Of a stretch of 5,098 nucleotides of DNA, positions 1 through 5,098 are shown one piece after another. How positions within the stretch are numbered: position 1 is the stretch's first letter; every line of letters begins with the position of its first letter. The notes below the pieces were generated by a model. That model was not told the origin of the DNA, made no database searches, and saw only the letters and a program-made list of their open reading frames with translations. The stretch spans positions 1-5,098 of the forward strand of contig JBDHRG010000249.1 in assembly GCA_039807445.1 (NCBI GenBank), in the 5' to 3' direction. The DNA is from JBDHRG01 sp039807445. Lineage in GTDB: Bacteria > Pseudomonadota > Gammaproteobacteria > Competibacterales > Competibacteraceae. The translations under genes were made by a program, and so were the position numbers.

Positions 1-1
1 C

Positions 2-1357
2 ACCGGGCGCTGCTTCGACCGGGCGCTGGCGGAGATGGGCCCGACCCAGCTCAACATCCCGCGCGACTACTTCTACGGCGACATCGAGTGCGAGATCCCC
101 ACGCCCAGCCGCCTCGACCGCGGCGCCGGCGGCGAGGCGAGCCTCGAGGCCGCCGCCGAGCTGCTGGCGCGTGCCCGCTTCCCGGTGATCATCGCCGGCG
201 GCGGGGTGGTGATGGCCGATGCGGTCGCCGAGTGCCAGGCGCTGGCCGAGCGCCTGGGCGCGCCGGTGGTCAACAGCTACCTGCACAACGACTCGTTCCC
301 GGCCAGCCACCCGCTGTGGTGCGGGCCGCTGGGCTACCAGGGCTCGAAGGCGGCGATGAAGCTGCTCAGCCAGGCCGACGTGGTGGTGGCGCTGGGCTCG
401 CGCCTGGGCCCGTTCGGCACGCTGCCGCAGCACGGTCTGGACTACTGGCCCAAGGAGGCCAAGATCATCCAGATCGACGCCGACCACAAGATGCTCGGGC
501 TGGTGAAGAAGATCGCCGTCGGCATCTGCGGCGACGCCAAGGCGGCGGCCGCGGCGCTGAGCGCGCGCCTGGCCGGGCGCACGCTCGACTGCGACGCCAG
601 CCAGGCCGAGCGCGCCGCCAAGATCGCCGCCGAGAAGGCGGCGTGGGAGCGCGAGCTCGACGCGTGGACCCACGAGCGCGACCCCTACAGCCTGGACATG
701 ATCGAGGCGGCGCGCCACGAGCGGCCGTTCTCGGGGGGCGAGTACCTGCACCCGCGCCAGGTGCTGCGCGAGCTGGAGCGGGCGATGCCCGCCGACGTGA
801 TGGTCTCCACCGACATCGGCAACATCAACTCGGTGGCCAACAGCTACCTGCGCTTCGAGCGCCCGCGCAGCTTCTTCGCGGCGATGAGCTTCGGCAACTG
901 CGGCTACGCCTTCCCGACCATCATCGGCGCCAAGGTGGCCGCGCCGCACCGCCCGGCGGTGTCGTATGCCGGTGACGGCGCCTGGGGCATGAGCCTGATG
1001 GAGACGATGACCTGCGTGCGCCACGACATCCCGGTGACGGCGGTGGTGTTCCACAACCGCCAGTGGGGCGCGGAGAAGAAGAACCAGGTGGACTTCTACA
1101 ACCGTCGCTTCGTCGCCGGCGAGCTCGACAACCAGAGCTTCGCGGCGATCGCGCGGGCGATGGGCGCCGAGGGCATCGTGGTAGACCGGCTCGAGGATGT
1201 GGGCGCGGCGCTGAAGCGCGCCATCGACCTGCAGATGAACGCCGGCAAGACCACGGTCGTCGAGATCATGTGCACGCGCGAGCTGGGCGATCCGTTCCGC
1301 CGCGACGCGCTCTCCAAGCCGGTGCGCTACCTCGACAAGTACAAGGACTTCGTCTGA
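2..1357 (+). CDS. xsc: Sulfoacetaldehyde acetyltransferase (Xsc), 5'-truncated by the window edge
   Basis: Xsc is a cytoplasmic ThDP- and Mg-dependent enzyme that converts sulfoacetaldehyde plus phosphate to acetyl phosphate and sulfite, the desulfonation step of taurine and other C2-sulfonate degradation. The reading frame is open from base 2, so the ATG at base 35 is an internal Met. 451 codons are visible; the family usually has about 580-600, so roughly 140 N-terminal residues, including the ThDP-activating Glu domain, lie to the left. Numbering from the Met at 35, the central ThDP-enzyme domain spans about residues 35-180 (FPVIIAGGGV near 49-58, then GSRLGPFGTLPQ). The C-terminal pyrophosphate domain spans about 255-410. 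Its ThDP/Mg motif runs from GDG (313-315) to Asn341 in HNRQWGAEKKNQ. That segment and the following VDFYNRRFVAGELDNQ are characteristic of Xsc rather than acetolactate synthase. The frame is intact to TGA at 1355-1357. Tandem hairpins follow 10 nt later, and a GabP-like permease lies downstream. Confidence 0.95.
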   Translation, partial: TGRCFDRALAEMGPTQLNIPRDYFYGDIECEIPTPSRLDRGAGGEASLEAAAELLARARFPVIIAGGGVVMADAVAECQALAERLGAPVVNSYLHNDSFPASHPLWCGPLGYQGSKAAMKLLSQADVVVALGSRLGPFGTLPQHGLDYWPKEAKIIQIDADHKMLGLVKKIAVGICGDAKAAAAALSARLAGRTLDCDASQAERAAKIAAEKAAWERELDAWTHERDPYSLDMIEAARHERPFSGGEYLHPRQVLRELERAMPADVMVSTDIGNINSVANSYLRFERPRSFFAAMSFGNCGYAFPTIIGAKVAAPHRPAVSYAGDGAWGMSLMETMTCVRHDIPVTAVVFHNRQWGAEKKNQVDFYNRRFVAGELDNQSFAAIARAMGAEGIVVDRLEDVGAALKRAIDLQMNAGKTTVVEIMCTRELGDPFRRDALSKPVRYLDKYKDFV

Positions 1358-1367
1358 GGGTTCGCCG

Positions 1368-1395
1368 CTGCGGCCCACTTTCCAGTGGGCCGCAG
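1368..1395 (+). terminator. Perfect 12-bp hairpin just after xsc
   Basis: CTGCGGCCCACT (1368-1379) and AGTGGGCCGCAG (1384-1395) are exact reverse complements around a TTCC loop, starting 10 nt after the xsc stop codon. No T run follows directly, so alone it may act as a weak intrinsic terminator or as a 3'-end stabiliser of the xsc mRNA. It is the first of two hairpins in tandem. Confidence 0.6.
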
Positions 1396-1404
1396 ACCGG
1401 CCGC

Positions 1405-1435
1405 ACGGCGGGGCGCGAACGTCGCTCCGCCGTTT
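1405..1435 (+). terminator. Second hairpin after xsc, followed by TTTCT
   Basis: ACGGCGGGGCG (1405-1415) pairs with CGCTCCGCCGT (1423-1433) as an 11-bp stem with a single G-U wobble (1412/1426) and a 7-base loop. The right arm runs into TTTCT (1433-1437). This fits an intrinsic terminator with a short U tract, as is common in high-GC proteobacteria. With the preceding hairpin it suggests that transcription of xsc ends, or is reduced, before the permease gene. Confidence 0.5.
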
Positions 1436-1581
1436 CTCCGGAATCCCCGAATCCCGGCATCTCGGAGCGCCGTGGCCCAGCCGCCGCGGTGCGCTTCCTC
1501 GCAACGACCACGGGCCCGGCCGCGACCACGTGCGGCACGGACACAACGCATGAGCCGTGGCGTTCGAAAACCATCAAGCTC

Positions 1582-1587
1582 GGAGGA
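1582..1587 (+). promoter_or_regulatory. Ribosome binding site of the permease gene
   Basis: GGAGGA is a strong Shine-Dalgarno match. It lies 10 nt before the ATG at 1598 and 7 nt before an in-frame GTG at 1595. It fixes the start in this neighbourhood and argues against extending the frame upstream to 1385, which would add an arginine/proline-rich, non-membrane-like leader and run through the post-xsc hairpins. I saw no convincing -35/-10 pair in 1436-1594. Confidence 0.7.
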
Positions 1588-1597
1588 GCACGAGGTG

Positions 1598-3022
1598 ATG
1601 AGCGAACCGCAGCATTCGAGCGGGCTTCAGCACAGCCTGAAGCAGCGTCACATGACGATGATCGCCCTGGGCGGCGTCATCGGCGCCGGCCTGTTCGTCG
1701 GCAGCGGCGTGGTGATCAAGTCCGCCGGCCCCGCCGCCGTCCTCTCCTTCCTGCTCACCGGCGTGCTCGTCGTGCTGGTGATGCGCATGCTCGGCGAAAT
1801 GGCCGTGGCGCTGCCGACGGTCGGATCCTTCTACGAATACGCCCGCCTGGCATGGCGCGACCGGCCGGCGCTCGGCGAACTGGCCGGCTTCCTGACCGGC
1901 TGGATGTACTGGTACTTCTGGGTCATCGTGGTCGCGCTCGAGGCGGTCGCGGGGGCCGACCTGATCAAGTTCTGGCTGCCCGACGTGCCGGGCTGGATCA
2001 TCAGCCTGGTGCTGCTGGTGTCGTTGACCCTGACCAACCTGATCTCGGTGAAGTCCTTCGGCGAGTTCGAGTTCTGGTTCGCCTCGATCAAGGTCGCGGC
2101 GATCGTCGTGTTCCTGTTCCTGGCGAGCCTGTACGTGCTCGGCCTGTGGCCGGAGGTCTCGGCCAACGTAGCCAACCTCACCGCGCACGGCGGCTTCGCC
2201 CCGAACGGCATCGTGCCGGTGCTGACCGGCGCGGTGGCGGCCACCGGCTTCTACTTCGGCGCCGAGATCGTCACGATCGCAGCGGCCGAGACCGCCGAGC
2301 CGGAGAAGGCCGTCGCCAAGGCGACCAACTCGGTGATCACCCGCGTGCTGGTGTTCTACGTCGGCTCGGTGCTCCTGGTCGTGTGCCTGGTGCCGTGGAA
2401 CTCGACCGGCATCGCCACGCCCTATGTCAGCGCGCTCGGTACGATGGGCATCCCGGCGGCGGCGCAGATCATGAACGCGATCGTGCTGACCGCAGTGCTG
2501 TCGGCGCTGAACTCGGGGCTGTACGCCTCGTCGCGGATGCTGTTCGCGCTGACCAAGCGCGGCGACGCGCCCAAGGGGCTGGCCAAGCTGAGCCGCAACG
2601 GCGTGCCGGTGCGCGCGATCCTGTTCGGAACACTGTTCGGCTACGTCGCGGTGATCATGTCCTACGTCTCGCCCGACACGGTGTTCGCCTTCCTGGTCAA
2701 CTCCTACGGCACGGTCGCGATCTTCGTCTACGTGCTGATCGCGATCTCGCAGCTGCGCCTGCGCACGCGGCTGGAGCAGGAGGACCCCGCGCGGCTGCGC
2801 GTGAAGATGTGGGCCTTCCCGTACCTGACCTATGTCGCGATCGCCGGTATGCTCGGCATCGTCGTGGCGATGGCCTTCATCCCCGACCAGCGCACGCCGC
2901 TGCTGCTGGGCGTGGTCAGCCTCGGCATCCTGCTGCTGGCCTACGGCGTGCGGATGGCCTGGAGCAAGCGGCCTGAGATCGCTACGCTCACCGCCGAGCC
3001 GCATCGCTACGAAGGGCTGTAA
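1598..3022 (+). CDS. gabP: GabP-like amino acid permease (AAT family, APC superfamily)
   Basis: This is a 474-residue inner-membrane secondary transporter, close to the usual 460-470 of GABA/amino-acid permeases. About twelve hydrophobic helices are visible: near residues 20-40, 45-66, 97-122, 131-150, 160-182, 205-228, 248-268, 284-308, 337-356, 361-384, 405-428 and 433-452. Diagnostic segments are LKQRHMTMIALGG before helix 1, the unwound helix-1 motif GVIGAGLFVGSG (26-37), RMLGEMA (63-69), SVKSFGEFEFWF (150-161), and the amphipathic loop SGLYASSRMLFALTKRGDAP (about 306-325), which matches the consensus region of GabP-type permeases. The overall pattern recalls Bacillus GabP, which carries GABA and beta-alanine. 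Substrate cannot be read from sequence. Because xsc is immediately upstream, taurine or hypotaurine, which are GABA-like omega-amino acids, are reasonable candidates (inference). ATG at 1598 is chosen for its Shine-Dalgarno; GTG at 1595 would add one residue. Confidence 0.92.
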   Translation: MSEPQHSSGLQHSLKQRHMTMIALGGVIGAGLFVGSGVVIKSAGPAAVLSFLLTGVLVVLVMRMLGEMAVALPTVGSFYEYARLAWRDRPALGELAGFLTGWMYWYFWVIVVALEAVAGADLIKFWLPDVPGWIISLVLLVSLTLTNLISVKSFGEFEFWFASIKVAAIVVFLFLASLYVLGLWPEVSANVANLTAHGGFAPNGIVPVLTGAVAATGFYFGAEIVTIAAAETAEPEKAVAKATNSVITRVLVFYVGSVLLVVCLVPWNSTGIATPYVSALGTMGIPAAAQIMNAIVLTAVLSALNSGLYASSRMLFALTKRGDAPKGLAKLSRNGVPVRAILFGTLFGYVAVIMSYVSPDTVFAFLVNSYGTVAIFVYVLIAISQLRLRTRLEQEDPARLRVKMWAFPYLTYVAIAGMLGIVVAMAFIPDQRTPLLLGVVSLGILLLAYGVRMAWSKRPEIATLTAEPHRYEGL

Positions 3023-3030
3023 GGAAAGCC

Positions 3031-3052
3031 GTCCGGCACGCCGAGGCCGGAC
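3031..3052 (+). other. Weak 7-bp hairpin after the permease gene
   Basis: GTCCGGC (3031-3037) and GCCGGAC (3046-3052) are reverse complements with an 8-base loop, 8 nt after the permease stop. There is no T run. It may be a minor mRNA 3' structure lying just before the much stronger hairpin at 3072-3107. Confidence 0.3.
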
Positions 3053-3071
3053 ACCGGTTCTCCGCCAGACG

Positions 3072-3110
3072 CCGCGGGGTCGCGTGGATCGCCACGCGAC
3101 CCCGCGGTTT
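3072..3110 (+). terminator. Strong terminator-like hairpin, perfect 16-bp stem
   Basis: CCGCGGGGTCGCGTGG (3072-3087) and CCACGCGACCCCGCGG (3092-3107) are exact reverse complements around the loop ATCG, followed by TTT (3108-3110). This is a very stable structure, consistent with intrinsic termination of the permease transcript. It lies 49 nt after the permease stop and 73 nt before the next start codon, so it marks a likely transcription-unit boundary. Any promoter for the DUF305 gene would then lie in about 3111-3165, where I could not identify one with confidence. Confidence 0.75.
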
Positions 3111-3165
3111 GCCGCTGGAGCGTCCCTCTCGCCGCAGCCGCGCCGTCGCCGGCTCGGCCCTGCTG

Positions 3166-3171
3166 AAGGAG
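3166..3171 (+). promoter_or_regulatory. Ribosome binding site of the DUF305 gene
   Basis: AAGGAG lies 9 nt before the ATG at 3181. It decides the start: the alternative ATG at 3109 falls on the edge of the terminator hairpin, has no such site, and would place an arginine-rich stretch ahead of the signal peptide. Confidence 0.75.
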
Positions 3172-3180
3172 TGCAAGCGC

Positions 3181-3609
3181 ATGCCATCCCCGATCGACGA
3201 GCGCGGCGGGCCGCGTCCGGTCCGCACCCTGCTCGGCCTGGCGGTGCTGCTGGCGGTCAGCGTCGCCCTGGCGCAGGACGGCCACCGGCACCCGCCGGCG
3301 GACCCCGGCGGGCCACCGGCGGCATTCGTCGCCAGCACCGCCAAGCCCTTCCCCGAGCTGATCGGGGACGCGATGGCGGTGATGGACGCGGGCATGCGGC
3401 GCGCGCCGATGAACGGCGACCCCGACCACGATTTCATCACGATGATGATCCCGCACCACCAGGGGGCGGTGGACATGGCCAGGGCGCTGCTGCTGTACGG
3501 CCGTGACCCCGAGCTGCGCAACCTCGCGCTCGGCATCATCGCCGAGCAGCACAACGAGATCCGGCTGATGCAGGCGTGGCTGGCCCGTCACGCCGCGCCC
3601 CGACCCTAG
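3181..3609 (+). CDS. Exported DUF305 (CopM-like) protein
   Basis: This 142-residue protein has a signal peptide: charged residues to R15, hydrophobic core about 16-30, and a likely signal peptidase I site after A29-L30-A31. The mature protein begins QDGHRHPP and is expected in the periplasm. The DUF305 core runs from about residue 60 to 137: DHDF (82-85), then MMIPHHQGAVDMA (88-100) with His92/His93, and EQHNEIRLMQAWL (122-134) with His124. Methionines at 65, 68, 72, 77, 88, 89, 99 and 130 and the histidines could ligate a soft metal. Some family members, such as cyanobacterial CopM, bind copper, so a copper role is a family-based inference and not proven here. Length is typical of a single-domain member. 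It is probably co-transcribed with the propeller gene 33 nt downstream. Confidence 0.9.
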   Translation: MPSPIDERGGPRPVRTLLGLAVLLAVSVALAQDGHRHPPADPGGPPAAFVASTAKPFPELIGDAMAVMDAGMRRAPMNGDPDHDFITMMIPHHQGAVDMARALLLYGRDPELRNLALGIIAEQHNEIRLMQAWLARHAAPRP

Positions 3610-3629
3610 AACGCCTTTCGCCCTCGACC

Positions 3630-3634
3630 GGGAG
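3630..3634 (+). promoter_or_regulatory. Ribosome binding site of the propeller gene
   Basis: GGGAG lies 8 nt before the ATG at 3643, inside the 33-nt gap after the DUF305 stop. The gap holds no hairpin, which supports co-transcription of the two genes. Confidence 0.6.
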
Positions 3635-3642
3635 ACCAAAGC

Positions 3643-5037
3643 ATGCACATCGGCAGACTGTCCCTGACGCCCCTGGTGCTGGCCCTGGGCACGCACCTCG
3701 CCGCCGCCGAGCCGCGGCCGCAAGACCGCGTCTACACCGCCGACCAGAACAGCAACACCGTGTCGGTGATCGACCCGGCGAACAACAAGCTCCTCGGGCA
3801 GATCCGCCTCGGCAACGCCCGGCCCGACGTGCTCTCGCCGTTGTACAAGGGCGAGCTCAACGTGCACGGCCTCGGCTTTTCGCCCGATCACCGCACGCTG
3901 ATCGCCGTCTCCAACGGCTCGAACTCGGTGGCGTTCATCGACACGGCCAGCAACAGGGTCAAGGGCATCGCCTACATCGGCCGCTCGCCGCACGAAGGCT
4001 TCTTCAGCGCCGACGGCAAGGAGGTGTGGGTGGTCGTGCGCGGCGAGGACTACATCTCGGTGATCGACCCGGCGAGCTACCGCGAGACGCGCCGCATCCC
4101 GACCACGCCCGGTCCCGGCATGGTGTTGTTCCACCCCGACGGCAAGCTCGCCTTCGTCGTCTCGAGCTTCAATCCGGTGGTCGACATCGTCGACGTGGCC
4201 AGCCACCAGGTGATCAAACGGCTCGACGTGGTCAGCCCGTTCTCGCCCTTCCTGCAGTTCACGCCCGACTTCAGTGAGGTGTGGATGACGCACAAGGACG
4301 TCGGCAAGGTGACCCGTATCGACACCGCGACGCTCGAGGTCAAGGGCGCGTTCGACACCGGCTTCATCACCAACCACATCGGCTTCGCCAGGACCGCCCG
4401 GGGCACGCTGGCCTACGTCACGGTCGGAGGCGAGAACGCGGTCAAGGTGTACACGACCGACGCCCGCCCCGAACTGGTCGCCACCATCGCGGTCGGCGCG
4501 CTGCCGCACGGCATCTGGCCCTCCGACGACGGCACGCGGATGTACGTCGGCCTCGAGAACGGCGACGCGGTGGACGTGATCGACACCGCGACCGACCGGG
4601 TGATCCGGCGCATCCCGGTCGGCCAGGCGCCGCAGGCGCTGGTCTACGTCTCGAACGCGACGCCAGGCGGTGACGGCACGGCGAACCTGAGCCCGCGTGC
4701 AAGCGCCGACCCGGTCAACGTTCCACTGACGGCCGTGGCCGGCCAGGGGCGCGGCTTCGCGGTGGTGCGCGACCTGGGGCTGGTCGACGCGCTCGAGGTG
4801 TCGCTGTTCGGGCTCGAGCCGGCGACCAGCTACACGGTCTACGTCAGCGGCCACAGCACGCCGGTGGCCGCGCTCAAGACCAACGCCGCGGGGGCGGCCA
4901 GCGGCAGCGCGATCGGACCGCTGCGCGAGGTGGTGTCGGCGCTCGCCGGCAAGACCGCGGCGCCCGGCAGGATCATCGTGATGAAGGGCGACGCGGCGCC
5001 CGATGCCGACAAGGCCGTGCTGGTCGGCGGCGGCTGA
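3643..5037 (+). CDS. Exported YVTN/YncE-type seven-bladed beta-propeller with C-terminal all-beta domain
   Basis: The protein has 464 residues. A signal peptide (about 1-22, hydrophobic core 8-16, cleavage likely after A20-A21-A22) predicts export to the periplasm or beyond; there is no lipobox cysteine. Seven YVTN-type repeats are visible, starting near residues 30, 86, 128, 169, 213, 256 and 300. Each has a short strand, a turn with N/G, then a (V/I)xx(I/V)D-type strand such as NTVSVIDPA (38-46), NSVAFIDTA (94-102), YISVIDPA (137-144) and DAVDVIDTA (308-316); repeat 6 is the most divergent. Spacing is 41-44 residues except 56 between the first two, where an insertion containing RPDVLSPLYKGELNVHG sits. 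Seven repeats can close a complete propeller. Residues about 360-464 form an extra domain with alternating beta-like segments (LEVSLFGLEPATSYTVYVSG, 384-403) that I cannot assign to a named family. Such propellers serve as binding scaffolds or, with added residues, enzymes; I see no haem-binding CxxCH. Function is unknown. The DUF305 neighbour hints at metal-related envelope physiology. Confidence 0.88.
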   Translation: MHIGRLSLTPLVLALGTHLAAAEPRPQDRVYTADQNSNTVSVIDPANNKLLGQIRLGNARPDVLSPLYKGELNVHGLGFSPDHRTLIAVSNGSNSVAFIDTASNRVKGIAYIGRSPHEGFFSADGKEVWVVVRGEDYISVIDPASYRETRRIPTTPGPGMVLFHPDGKLAFVVSSFNPVVDIVDVASHQVIKRLDVVSPFSPFLQFTPDFSEVWMTHKDVGKVTRIDTATLEVKGAFDTGFITNHIGFARTARGTLAYVTVGGENAVKVYTTDARPELVATIAVGALPHGIWPSDDGTRMYVGLENGDAVDVIDTATDRVIRRIPVGQAPQALVYVSNATPGGDGTANLSPRASADPVNVPLTAVAGQGRGFAVVRDLGLVDALEVSLFGLEPATSYTVYVSGHSTPVAALKTNAAGAASGSAIGPLREVVSALAGKTAAPGRIIVMKGDAAPDADKAVLVGGG

Positions 5038-5098
5038 GATCGCCGGCGACGTGTCGATCCTTACGCGGGCAGCCCCGCCGGCGTTGTCGGCTGGGTCG

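Noticed and set aside
88..975. 295-codon + strand frame inside xsc
   Set aside because: It is a shifted-frame shadow of xsc, dominated by Arg, Gly and Ala. The xsc frame carries the conserved ThDP motif.
2..1357. Acetolactate synthase or oxalyl-CoA decarboxylase as the identity of the first gene
   Set aside because: These share the ThDP fold, but the segment around HNRQWGAEKKNQ and NRRFVAGELDNQ is typical of sulfoacetaldehyde acetyltransferase.
1545..1564. AACGC ... GCGTT inverted repeat upstream of the permease Shine-Dalgarno
   Set aside because: Five-base arms with a 10-base loop are expected by chance in GC-rich DNA, and there is no supporting promoter context.
1385..1597. Upstream extension of the permease frame by 71 codons
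   Set aside because: The added residues are Arg/Pro-rich, unlike any permease N terminus, and the segment begins inside a terminator-like hairpin. GGAGGA at 1582-1587 points to 1595/1598.
1063..2976. 637-codon + strand frame spanning the end of xsc and most of the permease
   Set aside because: It reads in another frame through two real genes and both post-xsc hairpins. The product is Arg/Gly/Ala-rich with no domain character.
3109..3180. Upstream ATG for the DUF305 gene
   Set aside because: It lies at the T run of the 16-bp hairpin, has no Shine-Dalgarno, and would bury the signal peptide behind 24 extra residues.
1574..3187. Long minus-strand open frame opposite the permease (537 codons)
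   Set aside because: It is highly charged and low in complexity with no recognisable motif, and it covers a clearly real 12-helix permease. It is an expected by-product of very high GC.
3007..4854. Long open frame on the minus strand opposite the DUF305 and propeller genes (615 codons)
   Set aside because: The translation is rich in Arg, His, Asp and Val with no domain pattern, and it mirrors the third-position GC bias of the + strand genes. The opposite strand has signal peptides, Shine-Dalgarno sites and recognisable families.
5038..5098. Possible terminator after the propeller gene
   Set aside because: Only short pairings are present, such as GCGGG (5065-5069) with CCCGC (5074-5078) without a T run, so a terminator cannot be supported before the window ends.

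Overview
The window is very GC-rich (roughly 70% by eye) and all four genes lie on the + strand. The codon choice, the short GC-rich hairpins between transcription units and the gene families suggest a proteobacterium, most likely a betaproteobacterium of the Burkholderiales/Rhodocyclales type. That placement is inferred from general character and not from a marker gene.

Left half (1-3022): the 3' three quarters of xsc, encoding the ThDP-dependent sulfoacetaldehyde acetyltransferase, run in from the left edge. Two GC-rich hairpins follow the stop codon. After a gap of about 240 bp comes a complete 12-helix amino-acid permease that strongly resembles GABA permease (GabP, AAT branch of the APC superfamily). 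Together they suggest a C2-sulfonate module. The permease could import taurine, hypotaurine or another omega-amino acid. A deaminating or transaminating enzyme outside the window would yield sulfoacetaldehyde, and Xsc would split that to acetyl phosphate and sulfite. The enzyme assignment is firm; the permease substrate is inferred from its neighbour.

Boundary (3023-3180): a weak hairpin and then a perfect 16-bp stem with a 4-base loop and a short T run separate the sulfonate/permease part from the next unit.

Right half (3181-5037): two closely spaced genes (33-nt gap), both with signal peptides. The first is a small DUF305/CopM-type protein with the His/Met-rich DUF305 core. The second is a seven-bladed YVTN/YncE-type beta-propeller with an extra C-terminal all-beta domain of about 105 residues. 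They look like a two-gene exported unit. Metal (copper) handling is plausible from the DUF305 family, but the role of the propeller is unknown. The last 61 bases (5038-5098) hold no gene or convincing terminator that I can see.

I see no insertion sequences, tRNA/rRNA genes, CRISPR arrays or phage genes. The least described item is the DUF305-propeller pair; the rest is a fairly ordinary chromosomal neighbourhood.
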